Positions 54,165 through 64,000 of a DNA stretch of 64,000 bases are shown piece after piece. Position numbers and translations under genes: made by a program. The notes beneath the pieces are model-generated. The model was not told the origin of the DNA. It saw only the letters and a program-made list of their open reading frames with translations, and made no database searches. The stretch's first letter is position 1. Each line of letters begins with the position of its first letter. Location of the stretch: positions 14,045 through 78,044 of the forward strand of contig JBBHKE010000355.1 in NCBI GenBank assembly GCA_037447655.1. Direction: 5' to 3'. The stretch comes from Zygnema cylindricum (lineage: Eukaryota > Streptophyta > Zygnematophyceae > Zygnematales > Zygnemataceae).

Positions 54165-57100
54165 AGACTTACTCACTCAGACCACGTGCTTTTTCTGCAG
54201 TAATCTAACTTAGGAGATGAAAGAGCTTTTTTCAACATGTCCGCAACCATTTTCTCATCAGGCAAATATAAAAGTTTCACCACACTTGCAAATATTTTTT
54301 TTTGTAACAAATGTAAGCGAATGTCCATATGCTTTCTCTTAAAATGGTGACTTGTGTTTGTAGCCACATAAATGGCTGCCTAATTATTGCACCACATTAT
54401 TTGTGTCCCGCGTTGTGTAAAACCCAATTTTTGAAGAAATGCCTTAATCCAAAGCAGCTCTTTCAAGGTTGCGCTCTAAGCCATGTATTCAGCTTCCATA
54501 GTCGATTGTGCCATGACATTTTGAAGTTTATTACTCCAAATACAAGTTCCACTTCCAATCTGAATAACATACCTAGTTGTAGATTTCCTACTAGGCACAT
54601 CACCATAGCTAGCGCCACTCCAAGTGTTAATACTAACCTTGTCCCCTCCCAAAGTAAGCCAAAGATTTTTGGTCAAAACAAGATATCTTAAGACCCTTTT
54701 TACTGCCTCCCAGTCTCTCTTTCGAGGATTTTGTAGACTTCTGCTTGATACACCAATAGCTGCAGCTATATCAGGCCTAGTACAATTTATGAAGTAAATA
54801 AGACTTCCTTCTACTTGTTTGTAATGTATTTGGGACATAATTTTTTGCTCTTCTGCACTAAGTTCCTCATCTATTATGACTCCAAACTCATGCTCCATTC
54901 CTTCAAGTTTTTGCTTATACTCCATAGGAGTTGCATAACCTTTGGCATCAGCCTAACCAAATTTTTCCAACATATTTCCTGTCGCTTCTTTTTGAATTAG
55001 CCTAATGATTTTCTTTTCTCTATCTCTTTCAACTTGTATTCCAAGAATGTATTTAGCTTCACCCAAATCCTTCATTTCAAATTTTGAATTAAGAGCGTGT
55101 TTTACTCTAGCAATTCCTCCTTTGTTCCTACTAATTAGCAGCAAATCATCAACATACACAGCAATGAATATCACCTCATCAAGATTATCACCACACATCA
55201 CATATACTGAATGATCTGAGCTAATTCTAGTAAACCCTAATCCTGTCAAGAACTCATCTAACTTTCTATTCCATTGCTTAGGGGCCTGTTTTAGGCCATA
55301 CAAAGATTTTAAAAGTTTGCACACAAGATTTTCTTTTCTTGCTTCCTCATAACTCTTTGGCTGCTTCATATATATGACCTCATCTAAATCACCATGCAAA
55401 AAGACAGTTTTGACATCCATTTGGTGGGTGTCAAAATCCTCTATGGCAGCTAGTGTAAGTAAGATGTGGACAGATGGAAACCTTACAACCGGTGAAAACG
55501 TTTCTACATAATCTATCCCCTATTTTTGATTATATCCCTTAGAAACTAAGCGAGCCTTATACCTGTATATGATATTATCTGGGTTCAATTTTAATTTAAA
55601 CACCCATTTACTTCTTATAACATTTCTTCTTGGAGGAAGTTCCACCAGATCCCATGTTTGGGCATCCATGATGGAATTCATTTCTTCAGTGACCGCTTCC
55701 ACCCAGTGTTCCTTTTCATTACTCGAAAAAGCTTCCGTCAATGTTACAGGTTGTTTTGTGTGTGCTGAGTGAGCAAAGGCTGCATTTTCTCCCGTGAGTC
55801 GTGTACTTCGGCTAACTCCAACTGGAAATTCTGTCGCTGGTATAGATGGTTGGGTCCTCCTCCTCGATACATGTGATTCTTATTGTGATTCAGTTTCGGC
55901 TTGAGGTAGAGGAGAGTCTTCTACTCTTTCAAGCATAACATTTTATGTTTTTGGTAGCGAAGATGATTGCAAGTCACTTTGAGTTGATGTTGATGCATTT
56001 TCTATATTTTTATTAAATTACATTGGATTTTCCTCTGAAAAGATATAGTCAACACTTGGATCCTTCTTTTCTTTCGGTCGATGACTAAACACATCTACTC
56101 CTCTTTGTTCATCCTTCAATATGATGATTTTGGCTACCACGACTCTACTTCTCTTAGTGTCATTTACTTTATAACCCTTGGCATGATCATCATACCCTCT
56201 AAATATCCTTGGTATGCCTTTTGGCTCTAATTTCCATTTTTGTGGATCATTATCTTGAATGAATATCTTACTTTTAAAATTTTTAAAGTGACTTACATCA
56301 GGTTTGTGTCCTGTCCACATTTCGTAGGGAGGTTTATCTTTTATTGCTCTTGTTTTTAGCTTGTTTCTCACATAAGCTGCACAATTTATAGCCTCAACCC
56401 AAAATTTGAAATCTTTGTCCATATCAGCCATCATTGTCCCAACACACTCTGATATGTTCCTATTCATCCTGTCATAAAAAACGTTTTGTTCTAGAGAATA
56501 AGGAACAGTTAGCTAACGTGAGATTGCATGCAATTTTAGGAATTCCGCAAACTCATTAGAAATGTACTCCTCTCCATTATCAGATCTAATCTTGCTATTT
56601 TTCTCTCATGTATATTTTCAACCTAAGCCTTATACTCCTTAAATTTTGCAAAGACTTCATCTTTTTTTTTCAAAAAATAAACTGTAGTAAATCTACTATA
56701 GTGATCTGTTTAGGTAATCATAAACGTAGCACCTCCCACCGATGGATACCTAGATGCCCCCCTTACATCTGAATAAATTAGTTCTAGCACTCTGCTATTT
56801 CTATGATCAATTTGCGAAGGGAAAGGCAACTTATGAATTTTTCCCATTGCACGACCATCACATACAATTGATGTTGGTTTTTGACTAATTTCTACACCTT
56901 CCACCATTTTTTGATTTGCCATCTTTTATAATCTATCATAATTCACATGTCCTAAACGTTTATGCCATATATCACAATCAGTGATTACACTTGAGTTCAT
57001 CACATCATTGTCATTATCATTTGCAAGACTCAACCGATACAAATTGTTTCTTCTAGCAAATCCCCTACAGCTATTTTCCCATTCTTACTCACTGTTTTAT

Positions 57101-57452
57101 TTCCATTATCAGATTTAGTTTTAAAACCTTTGTTTTCTACCACTGACGAAAAGAAATTTTTTCTTTTAAAAGCTAGGACATGCAACACATCTTCCAAGAC
57201 CCTTTTCACAAGTTTTCCCTTTACGTTCAACATAAGTGACAACTTCCCTTTTGCTTTCGACTCAACAAAGGTATCATCACTAAAATAAATTTTGATGGGT
57301 GAAATAGATTGAATACTCTCAAACAGATGGCGATTGCGGCACATGTGTGCAGATGCACCAGAGTCCATTATCCATTCGTCTTCCTCCACGCCTTCCGTTG
57401 CTTGTGCCATCGCAAAGTATTTCTTTTCGTTGTTGGTGGGAATGCTGCTCAC
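54165..57452 (-). pseudogene. Element G pol (protease to RNase H)
   Basis: Protease WIMDSGASAHMC (57340s) and integrase zinc finger region. Core remnants include YSDVRGA, then NRNISECVGTMMADMDKDFKFW, PYEMWTGHKPDVSHF and FRGYDDHAKGYKV. RT WVFKLKLNPDNIIYRYKARLV, MDVKTVFLHGDLDEV, SLYGLKQAPKQW, IAVYVDDLLL. RNase H WSGASYGDVPSRK, QSTMEAEYMA and TSHHFKRKHMDIRLH. Several stops (near 54480, 55525, 56515). Sequence clade differs from A/B/R1/E. Confidence 0.88.
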
Positions 57453-58414
57453 GTCCTCCTCCTTAAGGTTGTTGAAGAGAGCAGTTGGTCAACCACTTGA
57501 TTGAGAAGGAACCCGACTTTCGTCCCATCCAGAGCGAAAACTTCTTGTGGCTTTCGCTCTCTTATATGCATTACACATTCTGAACACATGCCTTTTTTCA
57601 TCACAGTAATAGCAAGTTAAAGGTGACCTTTTAGGACCACTACCTTTGCCACTACCACTACCAATCTTAGAATCTGAAAACTGGTTTGCTAGTGCTTGAA
57701 GAGACTTACTACTACCTCTTTGTTAAACCTGGTTATCTTCTTCGTTTAAAATAAACTGAATTGTTAACGCTATATTTTGTGGTAGAGCCCTAAGCCTATC
57801 TATGGCTCCCTTATATTCATCAGACAAAGTTCTCATCAACAACATAGCTTGCTGAGGTGGTGAAAGTCCCCACTTGAACTAGTACTCTGAAGAAACAACC
57901 TTTTCATAGCATGACAATGATCTGACATACTATCTCCACAATACTTAAATTCAAATATCTGAGTGGCTATGTTAGTCTAGACAGTAACATCTAGATGAAT
58001 ATACATAGCACGTACACTAAACCAAACTTCAGGGGCTTTCTTCATCTCAAGATACGACATTACCAAGTTTTTTGTCATTGATTGTTTCTAGACGTTGAGG
58101 CAATAAAGATTTTTCTTTCTCCAATCCGGCGCAGTCACATTGGCTGTTCCTTCCACAATGGGTGACAAGTCCCTCTCCTCGAAATATGAGCTCAACATAT
58201 CTTCCCAGTATAAGTAGTCAGTTCCGTCAAAAAAAGGCAATTTGGGCGGTGGGCCCATAACTTGTTGAAGGTCATGGGCATTTAGACTCGGATGTGATCC
58301 ACTCCCACTAGGGGTCACACTTGCATCAGCCGGGATATTTGTTCCTGGAGGAGCAGGTGGAGCACTAGGGCTAACATGAGCATTTGCAGCAGAAGCTGAG
58401 CCATCAGTAAACAT
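57453..58414 (-). pseudogene. Element G gag
   Basis: The ATG at 58414 lies 152 bp inside the 5' LTR, so about 50 residues (MFTDGSASAANAHV..., Ala/Pro/Ser-rich) are LTR-encoded. It then crosses the primer-binding site as QQVMGPPPKLPFFDGTDYLYW, matching A/B/E gag. Broken after about 108 codons. Later remnants include a Cys/His cluster near 57560-57610. Confidence 0.8.
58248..58262 (-). other. Half-tRNA primer-binding site, element G
   Basis: AGTTATGGGCCCACC at the LTR edge. Confidence 0.8.
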
Positions 58415-58987
58415 GACAGCAAAAGCAAACCCAAAGAGAAATGCCTAGTAGACTTGATCTATAGTGTAAGATATGTAACTACAAATGAAAGAGGTATTTC
58501 AACCAATCAAACATGTACTACAAGCAAATCAAAGACAATAGAGCACAAAACACCTTAAACTGCACTCAGTGCCCTCATTTCCTTAAATCTTGTGTAGAAT
58601 GTACATTGTGTATTGAATTGATCAATCCTAATTGAACTAAATGCTCAAAAGATCTAAAAAACATCTAAATATCTAGAAAGCATCTAAAATATCTAGAAAA
58701 CATCTAAAACGTATGCACAGGGTTCACCTAAATATCTACAGACAAAAATCTAAGTACTTCGACCAAAAAAATCTAGTAACAATATCTAGACCCTAAAAAT
58801 CCGGGAGATATGTTTCACGTCTACATTCATAGGCGGCCGTACACACTAATCAACTCAAAGATAACTATGCAAGTTGATACTTAAGAATCCACACTAAATA
58901 TAGTTAATATTGAATAGTTGGTGGTCCAAAAATATTCTAAGTCCTAGACTCAAACTCCTAAGACTTACTAAAGCTTACTTTTCAATA
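58263..58987 (-). mobile_element. Element G 5' LTR
   Basis: 725 bp (TATTGAAAAG...CTTCAACA), followed by TSD TAAAG. G spans 53522-58987, 5466 bp. Confidence 0.88.
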
Positions 58988-58992
58988 TAAAG

Positions 58993-59394
58993 AAGGTTCT
59001 CTGGCTAAGGGGGTTTCTAAACGAGCTTGGGTTTATTCAATCGAGGAAAACTCTATTTTACACAGATAGTCAGAGCTGCCTAGCTCTAATTAAAAATCAT
59101 ATTAATCATCCTAAGACGAAACACATCTCTATGAGATACCATTTTATCAAGATAACACTACAACGGAAGCGGTGGCCTTCTATTACATGCCAGACAAGGA
59201 GAACGCCGCAGACATGCTTACTAAAGCTGTCGTCACTAAGAAGTTGCTCCTATGTGAAGAAAAAGTAGGTTTAAAAGAAGGAAATTTTATAAAGGAGGAG
59301 GAAATTTCTAAATCTAAGGTGGAGGAGGGAGAAAATTCTACAACTATGGACAACAAAAAGCGAAAGATGGAAATGAGCGAAGGTGAGAGCACGT
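58993..59394 (+). CDS. C2 RNase H C-terminus with basic tail
   Basis: Reads (with one shift near 59150) LFYTDSQSCLALIKNH, HPKTKHISMRYHFIK, AFYYMPDKENAADMLTKAV, then KLLLCEEKVGLKEG and a charged tail with NKKRKMEMSEGEST and TAA. PKTKHISMRYHF and DMLTKA are standard copia RNase H end motifs. The KKRK tail looks like a nuclear localisation signal (inference). Confidence 0.8.
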
Positions 59395-59916
59395 AAATAG
59401 TTTTGAGCGACTCATTTCCGAATCTAGACGTTCGGAAGGACCACGGAAACATTCTCGCGGTAACATTGGAGGATTGCCTCCGAGTCTTATTAATTGGATG
59501 TCTAGATTTTGACCGTCGCGATAACTGGTGGACTATTACTGGACCTAGTCCTACGCGTGTCGTCTAGGAGGTACGTCGGCGGCGGCACACTTTACTTGAT
59601 TCGGTTTTGACAAATCAAATTTGTGTAGGTGTATTTTGTTTTAAAATGGTCCTGCACGCTATCGTGGCACTTACGGATCACCACATCTGTTTTCAAACGG
59701 TCCTATACGGACCAAATTTGTGACGCGACGACGAAACTTACATTTATGGAAGTTATGTCAATGTACAAAATCTGCTTCACGGACGTACGGTGACGATTCT
59801 ATCACGCGGTGTTGGGATTTGATCGTTGAAGACTTCATCACATTTCAAGCAAGGTTCGCGGTCAACTATGGTCCCTGTCAAAGCTACGAATAAATCACCG
59901 CAGAATCGAGTGGGAG

Positions 59917-60317
59917 TGTTGTTTTTAGTGCGACTCTGGGCAATTATTTCGATTCATTACTTAGCTGATTTCGGCCTCACGTGAAATCAAATTGTACCTG
60001 CTTTGACCCGCGATATTTAGGGTACACTATTTTGGGTGGGTTTGTGTGTCAGTGCCTTTGCAAGTACATTATTGTAGGCGCATTATTGTAGGTTGTCAGA
60101 TTAGACACGTGGCATTTATTCATTGGATTGCCACTTAAATTCTTTGCTTGCTCTTAGGCTTAAGTAGTTCGTTTTTGCAAACGTAGAATCATCATTCACA
60201 GAGAGGCAAGATAAATACAAGGCTTTATTGATAGGGACAAAGCTGTCCGGATTTACATTTTGTATTCTTCCTACTTTCTTAATGGATTTCTAAAAGCCTC
60301 CACCTATCTTGTGTACA
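59917..60317 (+). mobile_element. Probable C2 3' LTR
   Basis: TGTTGTTTTTAGTGCG... follows a purine tract (GAGTGGGAG) and runs to ...TTGTGTACA, about 400 bp. It includes an ACACGTGGCATT motif also seen in other copia LTRs. No second copy exists in the window to confirm the ends. The 520 bp between the RNase H stop and this LTR is non-coding. Confidence 0.5.
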
Positions 60318-60660
60318 TGTGAATGCCTATTACTCTCTCTCTCTCTCTCCTATCTTGTCTAATTCTCTACACTTCGTGACGAATATGAGTTTGGACGTCC
60401 GTGGTCCCAAGTCTCTTCTTGGTTACCCGAAATGGTCGATTCCAGTTTTCATGTCCCAATCAGAGCAACCCTTGCTTTTTTGTTTTTTTGTTATTTGGGA
60501 GGGATTCCAGTCTCATGGGAGCTGTTTCAACGAAGGCTTGGGTTATGGCAAAAATGGAAAATGGATGGTGGGAGGACAATGGAAGGGATGATTTGGAGTG
60601 CGCAAAATCTTAAACATGAGATACACTTGTCGATAGAAACTTTAAAGACTGCTTGACATA
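60318..60660. other. Flank with short overlapping ORFs, unassigned
   Basis: ORFs of 70-90 codons overlap in all three frames. None resembles a known protein and there is no frame bias that I can judge. Confidence 0.3.
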
Positions 60661-60689
60661 CGATATCACTTTTCGTACTTACACAAATG

Positions 60690-60945
60690 AAAGGAGATAA
60701 AGAGATAAGGACATAGAGGTGAGGACATAGACATAAGGCCACAAAGATAAGGGCATAGAGATAAGGAAATAGAGATAAGGACATAGAGATAAGAACATAA
60801 GGTAAGGACATAGAGGTAAGGAGAGGGAGATGAAGACGTAGATGTGGGACATGGAAGTAAGGACATAGAGATAAGGACATAGAGGTAAGGATATGGAGAA
60901 AAGGACATAGAGATAAAAAAATAGCGATAAGGATGTTGATACTTA
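60690..60945. repeat. AGATAAGGACATAG minisatellite
   Basis: 12-18 bp units of the form GGACATAGAGATAA/GGTAA repeated about 16 times. Confidence 0.9.
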
Positions 60946-61562
60946 AAATTGGCTATTTATTTGTCTGTTATAGCCCAGATTTGCTCCTCCTTTGTTAAGT
61001 TTGCATTCGAACCTAGCTCTAATTCTCAATATCCGTACAAGCCATAAATGATATAGATCAAGGACAAGATAAAAATGAAAATGACTCAATGCATCGCATT
61101 TGTCAATAATACAAATAAGTCATGATTTCATTACATTATGTCAAATTCCTGTGAACACGAAACATAGTGAACCTTTTTACATTTACCGAGGATTTTACAA
61201 CATTCGGAAAATTAGTTCTCTTCGGGATTACTTTAGGTTTTTTATGGTTTTTAGAGTTTTTCAGGTTTTCCTATGTGATTTAATAATCAGCATCTAGTAA
61301 ATACATAACAAACATTTCTGTAATACTCCAATCATTCATAAAACATTTCATACTTGAAATTTTTCTCATATTTATCCTAACAAATCCAAACTTTTTAGTG
61401 GCCAAAGACTTTATAGTGGTATTGTACTCTATGGTTCCAATTATGTGAAACTCCCAGCTAGATGAAAATATCGATTTAACTTCCAATTTCTATTCTCCCA
61501 AAAACATTTCTTTTTTAGAGAAAAAAACGAGTGGAAAATCTTAGAAAACGAACACAAATTTT
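60946..61562. other. 3' flank of the LRR gene
   Basis: AT-rich, no ORF of note. Probably 3' UTR and intergenic sequence of the minus-strand gene. Confidence 0.4.
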
Positions 61563-61624
61563 CTACCGGCGAAACTTGGGCGGAGGTGGACGTTTGGTGA
61601 TTGGTTTGGGTGGAGGGGAAATTG
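61563..61624 (-). CDS. LRR gene terminal exon, proline-rich tail
   Basis: Acceptor TTTTTTGCAG (61627-61625). Encodes the last 19 residues, ISPPPKPITKRPPPPKFRR, and TAG at 61565-61563. The phase matches the preceding exon. Confidence 0.72.
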
Positions 61625-64000
61625 CTGCAAAAAACAAAATGAAAAAAAAAAAAAACTTTAAGATTATTTTTTAACATGCTCCAATCCTGCATTCAATTGT
61701 TAAAACAAAAACACAGGTGAAATGAAAGCCTCAAGCCTTAATTTTAAGAAATAAATAGCATAAATCTTTTGGGTAGAATATGTGACTGAATGTTGATATC
61801 AAATACCAAAAGATAACAAAATTGAAACATTGAAAACATTGAAAATCCTTCATCTTTCAATGGAAAGCCTACGATTTAAAGAAATTAATTTCTTTCTGTA
61901 ATCACAGAATTTTTTTTATGTATGCCTCTATCATAATTGATTGTGTATAATAATTAAGATATCACACCGAAATTTAAAAATATTAGATTTATTACCGAAA
62001 CAAAATCCGGAGTTCCTTCATCCCACTATGATATTCTCTTTTTTGAATGGAAAAAAAACATGTTTGTCTCTTTGTTTACATATATTTTTCAAAAGCAATT
62101 TATTAATACGATTACGTCGATAAAGAGGAATGTAGTCAATAATGATTATTAGTGTAATAAGAAAAATAATAACAACGATAATAAAAATAATAACAAGAAA
62201 AACAATAAGAGCAATAATAACAAACATAACAAACAGTAATAACAATATTATAACAACAACAAAAACAACAGGATAAAATAAAAAAAATAATAACAATCAT
62301 ATCAATCATAACAGCTATAAGAACTGAAACAACTAGAACAATAATAACAATAATTACAATAATGATAATGGAATCCCACCTTTACAAGTGAAACTGTTAA
62401 AGGGATTGAAAAACCCTTTGTCGCAGAAACATTTGGCCGTAGATTTAGAAATTGGGGTACAAACCCCATTAGGCCCACAACTCCCTCCAGCTTCATAGGC
62501 ATTGCAAAAATTATTACACTCCGTTGATGATTTGTTTTTGAAATATTTCGCTTTTCCTTTATTTTTTAAGCAACCTCCATATTCCCAAGCATTGTCACCA
62601 GTGACTCTTAACCTATTTATGAATAAATCGGAAAAATAATTGTTGCTTATGTCAATTGTATATAACCATCCAGAGTAAGAAACATTTACAATTCCGGTTA
62701 GGAAGTTATTAGAAATGTTCCTGAAAAAACAAAAAACAAGAAGGTAAAAAAAGAGATGGTATCTTTTAAGGAGGATAATCGTTGTTTAGAAATTCTAATG
62801 ACTAGATTTCATTTTTAAAGACAATTCTTAAATTTTCATCGTCTTATACATCAACGAAAAGACAATCCTTTCAATTTCTCGTGATTAATTGCATGTATTT
62901 TTGTTTTATTACAAAAAAAAAAAGCAAAAACGTTTTGCTTATGATGACTTTTCTGGAAGTCCAAATCACATAGGGGTTATATTTTTCTATTTTAAAAACT
63001 TCAAAGCAGTCAAATTAATAATGTTGCTAACCATTTTTTTTTCTTGGTTAAAAAAGAAAAAGGTGGAAAGAGAGTTGCGTCTCGATCTCCTCCAAGTCAA
63101 AAAGATAGAGAGGGAGAGGAAGAGGGAGATTGGAAAACATCGGTTATTAAATATTTGTTTTTTTTCAAATAATAAACTTACAGCGATAAAAACTTGGATG
63201 TAAATTTGAATTTTGGTATTTTTCCGATAAATTTATTATAGCTCAAATTTCTGCAAACAATTTAAAAAAAAAAAAAAAAAAAACATCGAAATATAAATGA
63301 ATGTAATAATTTCTCAACTTTTCAGATGCTAACCGAAAAAAAATAGCACATATGCAAATGTTTCACATTGTTATACCCAAAAAAAAGTAGAAAATTAAAA
63401 TAAAAGTTTTTTAAAGGAACAGAAAAAAGAAACGAATGATAAAAAAATTAAAAAGAATATATATATCTTATTTTTATTATTATGAAGGATCAGAAATGAG
63501 AAACAAATGGGTAATTAAGTAAAATGGCAATTTATATTTTTTATGATCTTTTTAATATGAGAATTTTACGTACCACATTTTCATCTTCCCATAATTACAA
63601 AAAAATGGTTATGATTAATAAAAAAAGGTTGAAATCAATAAAAACAGTGTAATAATTAGAAAAAAAGGGTTATGATTAGTTTTGACTTTAGAAGTTCATC
63701 AATTGTTTTTTTAAACCAACAAAAAAAATAAATAATAATAATTTAAAAAAGAAAAAAGGAAAAAAAGAAAGAAAAATGTCTTACATTTCTGAACTGGAGT
63801 CGTTCCATGAAATTTTTCCAGTCAACTTATTATTTTGAAGCCACCTGATGGGAGGAAAGTTTAAACACTATTTTTTTTTTTTTTTTTCATTTTCATTCCA
63901 ATAATTTTCGATATTATAAATACTTGCTAACATACTACCACTATTTATCTATTTATTTTTTTACAAGGGTAATTGTACCTCATTAGTAAACTTTAAAGCT
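61563..64000 (-). CDS. LRR-EGF-like protein, 3' half (five exons seen, partial)
   Basis: Exons 63965->64000, 63785-63844, 63182-63250, 62380-62721 and 61563-61624. All junctions are GT-AG and in phase. The product has plant-type LRRs, about one per small exon (WLQNNKLTGKISW, NLSYNKFIGKIPKF, NISNNFLTGIV, IDISNNYFSDLF). A Cys-rich EGF-like module follows (CNNFC...GGSCGPNGVC...CFCDKGFFNPFNSFTC), then a short proline-rich basic tail (ISPPPKPITKRPPPPKFRR, TAG). No transmembrane or kinase segment follows, so the protein may be secreted or wall-associated. The N-terminus lies beyond the window. Relationship to receptor-like proteins is inferred from LRR type only. Confidence 0.8.
62130..62365. repeat. 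(AATAAC)n-type intronic simple repeat
   Basis: AATAAC/AATAAT/ACAAC units in the last intron of the LRR gene. The hydrophobic minus-strand ORF over it is an artefact. Confidence 0.85.
62380..62721 (-). CDS. LRR gene exon, last LRRs and EGF-like module
   Basis: 342 nt. LRR NISNNFLTGIVNVSYSG, a capping segment, then eight Cys arranged as CX3C, CX5C and CXC pairs with GGSCGPNGVC typical of EGF folds. Acceptor TTTTTTCAG (62724-62722 is CAG); donor GTGGGA (62379-62374). Confidence 0.8.
63182..63250 (-). CDS. LRR gene exon (69 nt)
   Basis: Encodes NLSYNKFIGKIPKFKFTS and KFLSL. Acceptor TTTGCAG (ends 63251), donor GTAAG (63181-63177). 23 codons: one LRR. Confidence 0.78.
63255..63784. other. AT-rich intron of the LRR gene
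   Basis: A-rich runs and no coding signal between two in-phase LRR exons. Confidence 0.6.
63785..63844 (-). CDS. LRR gene exon (60 nt)
   Basis: Encodes WLQNNKLTGKISWNDSSSE. Acceptor ...CATCAG (63847-63845), donor GTAAG (63784-63780). The preceding partial exon at 63965-64000 (LKFTNEVQLP, donor GTAAAA) joins in phase. Confidence 0.75.

Noticed and set aside
62018-62296. Hydrophobic 92-codon ORF resembling a membrane protein
   Set aside because: Translation of an AAT/AAC simple repeat inside an intron.

Overview
This window is retrotransposon-dominated DNA from a nuclear eukaryotic genome. A green-lineage host (plant or streptophyte/green alga) is most likely. The Ty1/copia primer-binding sites match the anticodon arm of plant-type initiator tRNA-Met, the host genes have GT-AG introns, and there are degenerate TTTAGGG-like tracts. 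This assignment is an inference. Nothing looks bacterial, and there are no CRISPR arrays or rRNA genes.

Layout. (1) 1-7.3 kb: an eroded copia RT relic, then a minus-strand intron-containing RluA-type RNA pseudouridine synthase gene (3177-6540) whose introns are packed with polypurine, poly-G and telomere-like repeats. (2) 8.3-11.35 kb: a truncated non-autonomous copia element ('family A') abutting a stray copy of the last RluA exon. (3) 12.9-60.3 kb: a deep nest of LTR elements. The outermost is copia 'C2' (gag 16236-16941, protease/integrase 44732-46321, RT 52036-53521, RNase H 58993-59394, 3' LTR 59917-60317). Inside C2 sit a reverse-strand copia 'R1' (16942-44726, rearranged), copia 'E' (46322-52030, TSD AAAAA) and reverse copia 'G' (53522-58987, TSD TAAAG). 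Inside R1 sit a gag/protease-only Ty3/gypsy element (18701-29659, TSD TATAC) and a solo family-A LTR (31543-32730, TSD GCTAC). Inside the gypsy element sit a full-length copia 'B' (18725-25168, TSD CCTAG), a 528-bp solo LTR (28244-28771, TSD GAGCG) and a 0.9-kb-arm inverted repeat. A 9.6-kb-period duplication inside R1 (31.5-34.8 kb versus 41.1-44.4 kb) brackets a non-LTR retroelement fragment and a chimeric B/A element with two different LTRs. (4) 60.3-64 kb: minisatellites and the 3' end of a minus-strand multi-exon gene encoding LRRs, an EGF-like Cys-rich domain and a short proline-rich tail.

Most notable: five related copia LTR families (A, B, C, R1, E) each carry, antisense to the element, a compact tRNA-like unit with an A-box-like block, a B-box and a run of at least four T just downstream, as a pol III gene would. 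This recalls the 5S RNA carried in Cassandra LTRs, but with a tRNA-type promoter. The same LTRs share a GTAC array with fixed spacing (11-9-14-10-27). Their gag ORF starts inside the LTR and reads through a half-tRNA primer-binding site. Almost every element copy is broken by stops, frameshifts or deletions, so the elements appear to be relics at different stages of decay.
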